Source: Corallococcus sp. NCRR (lineage in GTDB: Bacteria; Myxococcota; Myxococcia; Myxococcales; Myxococcaceae). From it: DNA of 64,000 nt. A program made the translations under genes and the position numbers. Shown piece by piece: positions 37,230 through 45,950 of this stretch (position 1 is its first letter; each line of letters opens with the position of its first letter). The DNA lies in the NCBI RefSeq assembly GCF_026965535.1, contig NZ_CP114039.1, positions 3,472,001 through 3,536,000 of the forward strand, in the 5' to 3' direction. A model generated the notes under the pieces. That model searched no databases. It saw only the letters and a list, made by a program, of their open reading frames with translations, and was not told the DNA's origin.

Positions 37230-37729
37230 GGAGCGATGGCCTCGAAACGGCTGAAGAGGGTCCGGCCGGAGTAGACGTCGGTGCCGTTGGTGAACGTGAC
37301 GTTGAACTCGCCCGACACCCGGTCCCCGGTGTTTTTCGGAAGGGACTTCACGAAGAGGTTGCCGCGCACGAGCGGCGGGAAGGGACGCACCGGCTCATCC
37401 AGCACGCTGCGGTCCACGCTGCCCCGCTGCGAGCCGTCCTCCAGCGCCTCCGCCAGGTCGATGTCCAGCGAGCCCGCGTACTCGTTGTCCGGCAGCATGT
37501 CCGCCACCCGCGCGCTCACCTTCAACACCACGTCCTGCCCGCTGCCCTGCGTGTTGACGAAGCTCACCGCCAGCGTGCCCTCCGCCAGGGCCGCCTCCGT
37601 GCGCTGGTAGCGCAGGTCGAGGAGCTCCGACACGCTGCCCTCCACCCGGCCGCCCTCCTCACCACACGCGGTGGCGACGAGCGCGAACAGCACCGGGGCG
37701 ATGCGGCGGAGGGGCGCGCTCACTTGCAT
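37226..37729 (-). CDS. Small lipoprotein in the TPR cluster
   Basis: A 167-residue lipoprotein with signal and lipobox (LVATAC), then a beta-rich domain (LAVSFVNTQGSGQDVVLKVS, GNLFVKSLPKNTGDRVSGEF, NVTFTNGTDVYSGRTLFSRF). Its start lies ten bases inside the end of the large TPR gene and its stop overlaps the next start. Probably an outer-membrane component of the same assembly; family not recognised. Confidence 0.75.
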   Translation of the reverse strand: MQVSAPLRRIAPVLFALVATACGEEGGRVEGSVSELLDLRYQRTEAALAEGTLAVSFVNTQGSGQDVVLKVSARVADMLPDNEYAGSLDIDLAEALEDGSQRGSVDRSVLDEPVRPFPPLVRGNLFVKSLPKNTGDRVSGEFNVTFTNGTDVYSGRTLFSRFEAIAP

Positions 37730-40700
37730 GCCTTCCACCCCGCGTCCACGTCCGGGCCGTTGAGCGTGCCCATGTCCTTGAGCACGGCCAGCTCGCGGCG
37801 CGCGCCGTCCGTGTCGCCGAAGCGGCAGCGCAGCGCGGCCAGGTTGAGGCGGGCCTTGTCGTAGGTGGGGTCCGCCTCCAGCGCCTTGGCGTACGCCGCC
37901 CGGGCGCCCATGGCATCCCCCAGGTTGAGCATGGCCCAGCCCAGCGCCGCGTGCGCGGACGCGCGCGTGTCCTGCAACTCCGTCACGCGCCCGAAGGTCA
38001 GCTGCGCCATGCCGTACTGGTGCGCGTCCAGGTAGCCCATGCCCAGGGCCTCCAGCGCCTCCGCGGTGAGCACCTTCTCCGCCTTCTTGCGCAGGTCCTC
38101 CAGCGCCGCGGGCTGCGTGGGCGCGGCCGGCTGCGGCACCGGCAGCGCGGCCACGTCCGTGCGGTTGCGGCAACCCACCACCGCCGCGTTGAAGACCTCC
38201 AGCGACTCCGCGCGGGACAGGCAGGCCTTGAAGGCTTCGTCCGAGCGGGACTTGAGCGGCCCCACCTGCTGCTTCACCGCGTCCTGGAACTGCTTCGTCT
38301 CCGCGGCGGACAGCCCGCCGGGCACCGGCGTCTGGTCCACCACGTCCGCGATGTGGCCGTACGCCAGGGCGATCTTCCACAGCGACGCCACCGCCCACTC
38401 CGGATACCCGAGCGACGCGGCCTGCGTGTACACGCCCTCCATGGCCTGGAGCGCGGCGACCTTCTCCTCCACCTTGTCGGCCGGCAGGTCCTTGTAGCCG
38501 CGGTACAGAATCTCACCCAGGTACCAGAGCCCCTTGGCAGCCTCCTCCGTCTGGCCGTTGGGGCCCTGCACCGCGGGGGTGAGGGTGGAGATGAGCGCAT
38601 CCGGCGGAGCGGTGGGCGCGGTGGTGGCCTGCACCTCCGCGAGCACCGCCGCGGCGGCCACGTTGTTCTTGTCCAGCTTGATGGCGGTCTCCGCCGCCGT
38701 CTTCGCGCGGGCGTAGTCCTTCTGCTTCAGGCGCGTCTCCGCGAGCAGCGCCAGCACCTCGCCCTTGCGCGCGCCCGCGGACTCCGACGCCGTCTCCAGG
38801 TTGCGGGACGCTTCCTTGTACTCACCCAGCGCGATGCGCAGGCGGGCGCCGGCCATCCAGCCGTCCACCGACGCCAGGTCGCCCGTCAGCTTCTGGCCCA
38901 CCTGTTCGAACCAGCCGGCCGCCTCGTTGAAGGCCGCGGCCTCCGCCGCGTGCCGGCCCAACGTCAGCAGCACGTCCGACAGGTACTGGCTCTTGGGATA
39001 GGACTGCGCCAGCTTCGCGCCCAGCTCGCGCTCGCGCGGCAGGTCGCGCTTCTCGCGCGCGGCGGTGAACGCGCCGTAGAGCGCCTTCTCGCCGATGTCG
39101 CTGTTCTTGTTCTCGTCCGCGACCTTCATCAGGCCTTCGATGACGTCGCCCGTCTCCTGCGCGCTCTGCAGGGCCAGCTCGTCCAGGGCCTCGGCCTTGC
39201 TCTGCGTGAGGATCTTCTGCACCTCACCGCGGAAGCCGGACGGCAGCGAGGACGCGAGGAACTTGCGGCCCGTCTCGTCCAGCTTCTTGAAGTCGTTCAC
39301 CTGCCGGAGGCTGTCCAGGGCCAGGTTGCCCGCGACCGGCGCGTCCTTGTATTGCGGGTGCGCCAGCGCGAACGCGGTGAACAGCTCCGCCGCCTTCGGG
39401 TACTCACCGTCCTCGTAGTAGGCGCGCGCGATGTTGAACTTCACGTCCAGCACGTGCGGGCTCTGCGGGTAGCGCGACACGTAGTTCGCGCCCAACAGCT
39501 TCAGGGCCTGCCGCGCGTCCGCCACCTCGAAGGCGTTGCGCTTCTGCGCCTCCTCCGGCTTGAGCGTGGAGAAGTGGGCCAGCAGCGCGCCGTACATGGC
39601 GGTGTCCACGGCCTTGTTGTCCTTGGCCTTGTCCTCGTAGCGGGCCAGCTCCTCGAACTGGCGCGCGGCCTCCGGGAACTCCTTGGCGGCGAAGAGCGCG
39701 TCCGCGCGGTTCTTCATGATGGGCCGCACGTACTGCTCCGGGCGGAACAGCCCCAGGTACTCGCGGTAGGCGTCCGCGGCCTTCAGGTACAGCTCACGCG
39801 AGTCCGCCTTCTGCGCGGCCAGGTGCACCTGCGTGGACAGGTCGCGCGCCATCTCCTCCGTCTCCGCGAGCTGCTTCTTGCGGTCGGACTCCGCCATCTC
39901 CGGGTCCGTCTTGCTCTGCACCGCGGCGCGCACCAGGAAGCGGATGTCCTCCGGCTCCGGCATCACCTTGCCCTTGGCGGCCTTGAGCGAGTCGTACAGC
40001 TTCTGGCTGCGCTCCAGGTCCATCTCCGGGTCGGGCTGCACTTCCATCAGCTTGCGCAGCGTGGGGATGGCCCACTCGTACTGCTGCTTGATGAAGTAGC
40101 GGTTGCCCAGCTTGTCCAGCGCGAGCGCGTACGTGGCCCGGCTGTCGCTGAGCTTCTCGAAGTAGTTGAGCGCGCCCTTGGCGGGCTTGGCCTCCGTGTA
40201 GCTGTAGACCAGGTCCAGCAGCGCCTCGCGCTTGACGTTGAGCGCCTTCTTCACGTCCACGCCGGGCAGGGGCGCGCTGGCGGCCGCCGCCTCGAAGAAC
40301 GTGACGGCCTCCGCGTGCTTGGCCTGGTTCACGCGGATCCAGCCCATCTTGTAGCGGGCCAGGTCGTGCACCGGCGACGGCGGCAGCTCCAGGATGGCCT
40401 GGTAGTGCTTCTCCGCTTCGACCAGGTCCGCCTTGTCGAAGAAGTGGTCACCGAGGATCTGCTCGGCCTCCAGGCGCAGCGGGCTGTTGGGGTACTTGCG
40501 CGTCAGGTCCCCCAGCGTCTTGAGCATCTCGTCGAACTGGCCCAGTTCGCGCTGCTCGTGCGCCAGGTAGAACGTCACCTGGTCCCCGTCCTTGAAGTCC
40601 GGGTACTCGCGCAGCAGGCGGTAGTACATCTGCACCGCCTTCTGCTTCATCAGGCGCGTCTCCGGGGAGACGATGGCGCCGGTGGCGCCCTCCGGACGGG

Positions 40701-40992
40701 TCTCCGCCTGGAGGTAGTACACGTAGCGGCTCTTCTCCACGTAGAGCTCCGCCAGCCGGAACTGCAGGTCCGGCAGGTACGGCGCGTTGCGGCTCTTGGA
40801 GATGAGCTTCTCGGTCTCGCCGATGGCGCGGTCCACCTTGAAGATGTCGCGCTTGAGCTTGGCGACGAGCTCCTCGCGCTCCTTCGCCTTGGACACGATG
40901 GGGTTGGTGTTGGGCCCGATACGGCCGCCAGGGCCGGGAGCCGCGGCCGCGAGCAGCGCGGCGGTGATGAGGCCGGTGAACGGGCCGGTCAT
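37720..40992 (-). CDS. Giant exported TPR protein (AgmU/GltD-like)
   Basis: A 1090-residue protein with a Sec signal (MTGPFTGLITAALLAAAAPG). The body is almost entirely TPR/helical repeats (LPDLQFRLAELYVEKSRYVY, VHDLARYKMGWIRVNQAKHA, DVKFNIARAYYEDGEYPKAA and a canonical pair near the C-terminus). Size, periplasmic location and context resemble AgmU/GltD and NfsD of M. xanthus. It starts with a four-base overlap with the preceding TPR gene. Specific orthology would need a tree. Confidence 0.85.
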   Translation of the reverse strand: MTGPFTGLITAALLAAAAPGPGGRIGPNTNPIVSKAKEREELVAKLKRDIFKVDRAIGETEKLISKSRNAPYLPDLQFRLAELYVEKSRYVYYLQAETRPEGATGAIVSPETRLMKQKAVQMYYRLLREYPDFKDGDQVTFYLAHEQRELGQFDEMLKTLGDLTRKYPNSPLRLEAEQILGDHFFDKADLVEAEKHYQAILELPPSPVHDLARYKMGWIRVNQAKHAEAVTFFEAAAASAPLPGVDVKKALNVKREALLDLVYSYTEAKPAKGALNYFEKLSDSRATYALALDKLGNRYFIKQQYEWAIPTLRKLMEVQPDPEMDLERSQKLYDSLKAAKGKVMPEPEDIRFLVRAAVQSKTDPEMAESDRKKQLAETEEMARDLSTQVHLAAQKADSRELYLKAADAYREYLGLFRPEQYVRPIMKNRADALFAAKEFPEAARQFEELARYEDKAKDNKAVDTAMYGALLAHFSTLKPEEAQKRNAFEVADARQALKLLGANYVSRYPQSPHVLDVKFNIARAYYEDGEYPKAAELFTAFALAHPQYKDAPVAGNLALDSLRQVNDFKKLDETGRKFLASSLPSGFRGEVQKILTQSKAEALDELALQSAQETGDVIEGLMKVADENKNSDIGEKALYGAFTAAREKRDLPRERELGAKLAQSYPKSQYLSDVLLTLGRHAAEAAAFNEAAGWFEQVGQKLTGDLASVDGWMAGARLRIALGEYKEASRNLETASESAGARKGEVLALLAETRLKQKDYARAKTAAETAIKLDKNNVAAAAVLAEVQATTAPTAPPDALISTLTPAVQGPNGQTEEAAKGLWYLGEILYRGYKDLPADKVEEKVAALQAMEGVYTQAASLGYPEWAVASLWKIALAYGHIADVVDQTPVPGGLSAAETKQFQDAVKQQVGPLKSRSDEAFKACLSRAESLEVFNAAVVGCRNRTDVAALPVPQPAAPTQPAALEDLRKKAEKVLTAEALEALGMGYLDAHQYGMAQLTFGRVTELQDTRASAHAALGWAMLNLGDAMGARAAYAKALEADPTYDKARLNLAALRCRFGDTDGARRELAVLKDMGTLNGPDVDAGWKACK

Positions 40993-42605
40993 GGGGTTTC
41001 CTCGATGCAACGGCTCTCGATGCGGACCCGGTAGGACTTGAGCTCGTCGTTCCAGTATTCGTTGTCGAACTTGAAGGCGACCTGCGCGGGCGACAGCAGC
41101 TCTTCCTCCTGCGCCGCCACCACCTGCGCGCCCTTCTTCACGCGCTCGTACAGCTTGAGGCCGACCTCGTACTCCATGAGGCGCACCTGCTCCGCGGCGC
41201 GAAGCAGCGTGTCCGCCTCCTGGCGCACGGCGTCCTGCAGCCGCGCGTCGTACACGCGCACGGCCTCCGCGTGGGACAAATCGTAGACGCGCGTCAGGTG
41301 CCCGAAGAGCCGGTCGCCGAAGCTGCCGGCGTAGCGGCCCAGGCGCTCGCCCTCCAGGTCCAGCAGGGCCACGAACTTCGCGGCGCGCTGGGTGCCGCCG
41401 TGCGCGTTGGCGGCGCGGCGCAGGCGCACGTCCTGGCTCAGGTCCTCGCGGCTGCGCACGGACTCCAGCGAGTCCGCGTACCGGCGCGTCAGCTCCTTCG
41501 CCGCGCGCTTGGCGGGCAGGTAGTGGCACAGGTCGCGGAAGATGAGCGCGCGCAGCAGGTACTTGTCCGGCATGAACTCATCGCGGAAGGACGGCGCGTC
41601 CAGCGTGGTGAGGATGCCCAGCGCCGCGCGCAGGTCGCCCAGCTTGTAGCGGGTCCACGCCTCCTCCAGGTAGAGGCTGGCGCGGCCTGGGTCCAGCTCC
41701 GGCAGCTTCACCTGGCTGTACGCGTCCAGCGCGCCGGTGAAGTCCTTCTTCTCGTAGCGCAGGCGGGCCACCGCGAGCGCCGCTTCATTGCGCGCCTCGC
41801 GGGTGAGCTTCTCGTCCTGGGACAGGCCGAGGAAGTCCTTCACCATCTCCTCCGGCGGATCCTTCACCTGCTTGAGCCGGGTGACGAGCAGCGCGAACTT
41901 CGCGCGGCTCGCCTCGGCGCTCGTCTCCGGCAGCTTGGAGAAGTGCGTGTTCGCCCAGCGCTCGTTGCCCACGCGCAGGTCCACCAGGCCCTGCTGGTAG
42001 TGCGCGTAGGCGCCCGTCTCGTCCGGGAGGAAGCCCAGGTCGAGCGCGCCGAAGACCTGCTCGTCGATCATCACCTCGTCGTGCGGCCGGTCCGTCAGCC
42101 CCTTCAGCGCGTCCAGCGCGCGCGGCAGCACGTTGGGGTTGGAGCGCTCCCGCGCGATGCGCGCCAAGTACGTGGCGCCCGCGTGCGTGAGGCCCAGGTC
42201 GATGAGGCTTCGCGCGAGGAAGTACTGGCCCCACGCGTAGTTGTCATCCGTGCGCGGCGTGGCCTGGAGCCACGCGTACAGCGGGCCCGCGGCGTCGCGC
42301 GGCTTGCCGTCGAAGTAGGCCTTGAGCGCGTTGTCGAAGGTCTCCGGCGGCACCTTCTGCGGCGGGGGCGGAGGCGCCTCCGCGACGGCGGTCTTGGCGG
42401 GGGCGGGCGTGCCGGCGGCGGTGCCCGCGTCCGTGGGACCGGCGGTGCCCGCGTCCGTGGGGGTGCCAGCGGCCTTCGCCGTGGCGGCGGCCGGTGGAGG
42501 GGGCATGGGCAGCGTGCCCGCGTCCGGTGCCGCATGGGCGACCGCTGGGGACACGAGGAGCGCGGCGCTGGCGAGCGCGGCGACGATGAGCGGGCGGGAC
42601 GTCAT
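40989..42605 (-). CDS. Exported TPR-like protein (Glt/Nfs-type)
   Basis: A 538-residue protein with a Sec signal ending AHA, an Ala/Pro/Thr/Asp-Ala-Gly-rich linker of about 50 residues, and a helical repeat domain (FDNALKAYFDGKPRDAAGPL, YAHYQQGLVDLRVGNERWAN, ARLRYEKKDFTGALDAYSQV). A long C-terminal helix follows (ADTLLRAAEQVRLMEYEVGL). It couples by four-base overlaps to both the beta-barrel gene upstream and the giant TPR gene downstream. Comparable to GltC/GltE-class proteins; exact match not assignable by eye. Confidence 0.82.
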   Translation of the reverse strand: MTSRPLIVAALASAALLVSPAVAHAAPDAGTLPMPPPPAAATAKAAGTPTDAGTAGPTDAGTAAGTPAPAKTAVAEAPPPPPQKVPPETFDNALKAYFDGKPRDAAGPLYAWLQATPRTDDNYAWGQYFLARSLIDLGLTHAGATYLARIARERSNPNVLPRALDALKGLTDRPHDEVMIDEQVFGALDLGFLPDETGAYAHYQQGLVDLRVGNERWANTHFSKLPETSAEASRAKFALLVTRLKQVKDPPEEMVKDFLGLSQDEKLTREARNEAALAVARLRYEKKDFTGALDAYSQVKLPELDPGRASLYLEEAWTRYKLGDLRAALGILTTLDAPSFRDEFMPDKYLLRALIFRDLCHYLPAKRAAKELTRRYADSLESVRSREDLSQDVRLRRAANAHGGTQRAAKFVALLDLEGERLGRYAGSFGDRLFGHLTRVYDLSHAEAVRVYDARLQDAVRQEADTLLRAAEQVRLMEYEVGLKLYERVKKGAQVVAAQEEELLSPAQVAFKFDNEYWNDELKSYRVRIESRCIEETP

Positions 42606-43237
42606 TCCGTGGCGCCGAAGTTGAAGGCCGTCCCAATCTGCACGGTGGGCACGTTGATGATGCGCGACGCGCCCGCGAAGACGGTGTTGTTGGTCACGTC
42701 CAGCCGGAAGGACACGTTCTGGCTGGAGAACAGGCGCACGCCCAGGCCCAGGTTGACGGCGGGGCGGAAGCCGTCGCTGCGGTCCACCTTCACCACCGTG
42801 CCGCCAGCGAGCAGGAAGACCTCGAAGTGGAGGACGTTGGCGTTGAGGAAGGACGTCTTGCCGTACAGCGGGCTCCACATGAGGTCGGAACCCACCATCC
42901 ACTGCACCTGGTCCTCGAAGGCGGTGGCGGTGGGGGCCGCGTCGAAGTCGCGCTCCAACTGGCGGCGCAGGCTGGTCTGCACGTTGTAGCTGTACGTGCC
43001 GCGGCCCACCTGCCACGCGACGCTGTCGCTGAAGTGGTACGTGTAGCCGACGGTGCCGATGAGCCCCTTGTAGAAGGCGTCCGCGGGCAGCACGCCCACG
43101 CCCAGGGAGAGCTCGTGGTGCATGCGGTAGAGCCGGTCCTGCACCGCGGAGACGGTGCCGGGGTTCTCGAGTTCCTCGGCCTGGGCGCGCGCGAGGCCGG
43201 GCACCAGGCACAGGAGGGAGAGCAGGAGGAATCGCAC
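42602..43237 (-). CDS. Outer-membrane beta-barrel protein of the myxobacterial motility/coat type
   Basis: A 211-residue protein with a Sec signal (cleavage near ARA). The mature part has alternating hydrophobic strands (HHELSLGVGVLPADAFYKGL, YTYHFSDSVAWQVGRGTYSY, FRPAVNLGLGVRLFSSQNVS) and a final strand ending in Phe-rich sequence, consistent with an eight-strand OM barrel of the OMP_myx_plus group that includes Glt and Nfs barrels. The start is GTG with AGGA upstream. It is the probable outer-membrane anchor for the TPR proteins encoded next. Confidence 0.85.
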   Translation of the reverse strand: MRFLLLSLLCLVPGLARAQAEELENPGTVSAVQDRLYRMHHELSLGVGVLPADAFYKGLIGTVGYTYHFSDSVAWQVGRGTYSYNVQTSLRRQLERDFDAAPTATAFEDQVQWMVGSDLMWSPLYGKTSFLNANVLHFEVFLLAGGTVVKVDRSDGFRPAVNLGLGVRLFSSQNVSFRLDVTNNTVFAGASRIINVPTVQIGTAFNFGATE

Positions 43238-43296
43238 GGGGACTTTTTCCTGTCAGGAGGCGGGGGACGACGTGGGGTGGGGGGAAGTCCCCCGCG

Positions 43297-44292
43297 TCAG
43301 TAGCCGACCGAGTTGAAGAGGAACGGGTACGTGATGATGACCTGGCCGCCCTTGGGGGCTGGGAACTGCCAGCCCTTCAGGCTGCTGAGGATGCACGCCT
43401 CGACGGAGGCGTTGCGGAGGGTGGAGGACTTCGTCTTCGCGGAGGCGACGCGGCCGTTGAGCCCGATGGCCCACTCCAGCACCACCTTGCCGGCGAGGCC
43501 GGGGTCCTTGAGCAGCGCGCGCTCATAGCAGCCGTGGACTTCATTCAGGTGGCTGTTGATGACCTTGGCCACGGCTTCGCGGTCCACGGTGCCCTGCGTG
43601 GAGGAGATGCTGCGCGCGGTGGCGCGCGTGACGGTGCCGCCCACCGCGCCCTTGCCCACGCCGCCCGCGCCCAGCGCGCCGATGCCGCCGCCGCCCTTGC
43701 CGCGCAAGAGCTCCGCGCCCAGGGTGGCGCCGCCGCCCTTGCCGCCGCCGCCCAGGCCGAAGGTGCCCAGGCCCGCGTTGGCGATGGGCGCCTTGCCGAT
43801 GAGGCCCGCGAGTTTGTAGTTCGTCTGCTTGGCGTTCTTGCTGCCCGGGCCGCTGCCCAGCTTGTCCACGGCGGCCAGCAGGTCGTTGGCGGCGGGGCCC
43901 GCGGCGGACAGCTTCGCGAGCGCCTTGAGGGCCTTGCTCTCCGGCGCGGCGGCCACGGCCTTGGGGACCTGCACTTGCTTGACGGGCTTGGGAGGAGCCT
44001 TCTCCGCGACGACGGGCTTCTCCTTCACGGGCTCCTTCTTCTTGAGGGCCTCGAGCTTCTTCTTGGCCTCTTCCTTCTTCTTGGGCTCGGGGGCGATGAG
44101 GCGCAGCGCGACGGGCGGGAGGTTCTTCTGCGTGAAGTCCGCGGTCGCGGGGCCTTGCGGCCGGGTGGCGATGAACCAGCCCAGGCCGCCGCCGAAGATG
44201 GCGAGGAAGAAGAGGGTCAGCCAGGGCAGGCCCTTGAGCGGGTTGACGAAGATGCGCTCGGGGGCGGGGGCCGCGTAGGCGACGAGCGACAT
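43297..44292 (-). CDS. AgmX/PglI C-terminal-domain protein (C-terminal half of a split FHA gene)
   Basis: This frame starts MSLVAYAAPAPERIFVNPLK, then a transmembrane helix (LPWLTLFFLAIFGGGLGWFI), a Lys/Pro-rich periplasm-spanning linker (EEAKKKLEALKKKEPVKEKP), Gly-rich sequence and the AgmX/PglI-type TonB-like C-terminal domain (INSHLNEVHGCYERALLKDP, GRVASAKTKSSTLRNASVEA, GWQFPAPKGGQVIITYPF). The family links cytoplasmic and inner-membrane parts to the periplasm in Glt/Nfs machines. The upstream FHA frame reads into this gene in another phase; one base change at about 44298 would fuse them. It may be translated alone from ATG 44292, or be the back half of a single 870-residue protein. Confidence 0.8.
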   Translation of the reverse strand: MSLVAYAAPAPERIFVNPLKGLPWLTLFFLAIFGGGLGWFIATRPQGPATADFTQKNLPPVALRLIAPEPKKKEEAKKKLEALKKKEPVKEKPVVAEKAPPKPVKQVQVPKAVAAAPESKALKALAKLSAAGPAANDLLAAVDKLGSGPGSKNAKQTNYKLAGLIGKAPIANAGLGTFGLGGGGKGGGATLGAELLRGKGGGGIGALGAGGVGKGAVGGTVTRATARSISSTQGTVDREAVAKVINSHLNEVHGCYERALLKDPGLAGKVVLEWAIGLNGRVASAKTKSSTLRNASVEACILSSLKGWQFPAPKGGQVIITYPFLFNSVGY

Positions 44293-45911
44293 CTTGCCTG
44301 GGTGAGGCGGGCGGCGGCGCCGTCGCGCAGGGTGACGAAGCGGCGGCTGCCGTCGGACTCGAGCGCGGCGGTGGTGACGGGGGCGAAGCGGCCGTCTCCG
44401 TTCGCCTTCTCCACGTCGGTGCCGGGGGGCACGAAGAGGCGGTAGTTGCCGTTGACGGACTCGGCGAGGGTGAAGTCGTCGCCTTCCGGGAGGGTGAAGC
44501 CCCACAGCGGCATGGGGGCCAGTTCGTCCACGGCGGCCTTCACGGGCTTCTTCGCGTCCGGGACGAAGCGGCGCGCGTCGCGGCGCACGGCGCCCCAGTA
44601 GAGCTCCAGGTAGAGCTGGGCCGCGCCCTTCTTGCCCGGGCCGATCTTCGGCGCGTGCGTGGGGCGGCTGGCCGGGGCCGCGTCGAGGACGAGGGGGCCG
44701 GAGGCGGGCGCGGCGACGTCCGTGTCCACGTCCGAGAGCAGGTCGTCCGCGACGAGGAGGCTGGGCATGACCTCCGAAGGCGGACGGCGCCGGGTGGAGG
44801 GGACGGTGCCCGCGGGAACGGCGGGAGCGGGGGCCTGCTTCGAGGCCGCGGGCTGGGCGTGGGCACCGTTCGGGTGTGCGCCGTGCACTGCGTGCGCGGC
44901 TTGGGGGTGCCCCGCGTGCGCGCCGTGGTGGGCGTGCGCGTTCTGCTGAGCGAAGGCCGCCTGTTGAGCCTGGGCCCCCTGATGCTGTGCATGCGCCGCG
45001 TGTTGCGCCTGCTGCTGCGCGTACGCGGCCTGCTGGGCCTGCTGCTGCGCGTACGCGGCCTGCTGCGAGTGCGCGGACTGCTGGGCCTGCTGCTGCGCGT
45101 ACGAGGCCTGCTGCGCCTGCTGCTGGGCATAAGCGGCTTGCTGTGCCTGCTGCTGTGCGAGTGCGGCCTGCTGGGCCTGCTGTTGGGCGTAGGCAGCCTG
45201 CTGTGCCTGCTGCTGCGCGAGCGCGGCTTGTTGCTGCGCGTGTGCGGCCTGCTGGGCCTGCGCGGCTCGCTGTGCCTGCTGCTGCGCGAGTGCGGCCTGC
45301 TGGGCCTGTTGCTGCGCGTAGGCGGCCTGTTGCGCCTGGTGCTGTGCATGCGCCGCGTGTTGCGCCTGCTGCTGCGCGAGTGCGGCCTGCTGAGCTTGTT
45401 GCTGCGCGTAGGCGGCCTGCTGCGCCTGTTGCTGCGCGTGCGCGGCCTGCGCGCCGTGATGGGGCGCGAAGCCATTCGCGGGCCCGAACGCGTGCGTCGC
45501 CCCGTTGCCTCCGTTCAGGGGCGCGGCGGGCGGAGCCCCCGCACCTCCGAGGAGCGCGGCGACCTCGGGCGGCGGCTGCGGCTTGGTCTCCACGGGACGC
45601 TGGTTGAGGATCCGCGTCTTCAGGACGAACGGACCGCACAGCACCTCGTCCACGGAGCGGATCTCACAGGCCGTGACCTGGTGCCCGTTGACGAAGACGC
45701 CGCTGGTGCCGTTGCCCGCGTCCTGGATCGCGGTGCGGCCGTTCTGGAAGTACAGCAACGCATGGCGAGGCGACACGGACGCGTCGTCCAGCCGCAGATC
45801 CGACGACGCATCGGAGCCGAGCGCGTAGGTGCCGGGGACGAAGACCTCCGTCCCCACCAGGAGGCCGTCGCGGAGGATGACGACTTGCAGGACGCTGGGC
45901 TGGCCGCTCAA
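44217..45911 (-). CDS. FHA-domain protein with long Gln/Ala repeat (N-terminal half of a split gene)
   Basis: From a TTG start with GGGAG upstream, residues 1-100 form an FHA domain (GSDASSDLRLDDASVSPRHA, GNGTSGVFVNGHQV), which binds phosphothreonine. About residues 150-325 are a Gln/Ala/His repeat. A globular region follows (LYLELYWGAVRRDARRFVPD, NGNYRLFVPPGTDVEKANGD, RRFVTLRDGAAARLTQ). After LTQ the frame runs into unrelated Ser/Pro/Arg codons to 44217, while the neighbouring phase continues sensibly as GKMSLVAYAAP. A missing G near 44298 best explains this. FHA plus TM plus AgmX/PglI domain is the GltG/PglI layout. Confidence 0.78.
   Translation of the reverse strand: MSGQPSVLQVVILRDGLLVGTEVFVPGTYALGSDASSDLRLDDASVSPRHALLYFQNGRTAIQDAGNGTSGVFVNGHQVTACEIRSVDEVLCGPFVLKTRILNQRPVETKPQPPPEVAALLGGAGAPPAAPLNGGNGATHAFGPANGFAPHHGAQAAHAQQQAQQAAYAQQQAQQAALAQQQAQHAAHAQHQAQQAAYAQQQAQQAALAQQQAQRAAQAQQAAHAQQQAALAQQQAQQAAYAQQQAQQAALAQQQAQQAAYAQQQAQQASYAQQQAQQSAHSQQAAYAQQQAQQAAYAQQQAQHAAHAQHQGAQAQQAAFAQQNAHAHHGAHAGHPQAAHAVHGAHPNGAHAQPAASKQAPAPAVPAGTVPSTRRRPPSEVMPSLLVADDLLSDVDTDVAAPASGPLVLDAAPASRPTHAPKIGPGKKGAAQLYLELYWGAVRRDARRFVPDAKKPVKAAVDELAPMPLWGFTLPEGDDFTLAESVNGNYRLFVPPGTDVEKANGDGRFAPVTTAALESDGSRRFVTLRDGAAARLTQARCRSSPTRPPPPSASSSTRSRACPG
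44945..45460 (-). repeat. Tandem Gln/Ala-coding repeat within the FHA gene
   Basis: About 14 imperfect 30-base units encode decapeptides of the form AAYAQQQAQQ (variants with L, H, S or N), occasionally shortened. The tract is inside the coding frame and keeps it open. It is likely a flexible or coiled cytoplasmic linker whose length could vary between strains. Confidence 0.85.
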
Positions 45912-45950
45912 CGGTGACGCTCCCTTCGAGGGGTGATGGGCGGTACGGCC

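Noticed and set aside
44945..45460. Regular repeats considered as a CRISPR array or minisatellite outside genes
   Set aside because: Units are contiguous 30-base multiples inside an open frame with no unique spacers; they encode Gln/Ala decapeptides.
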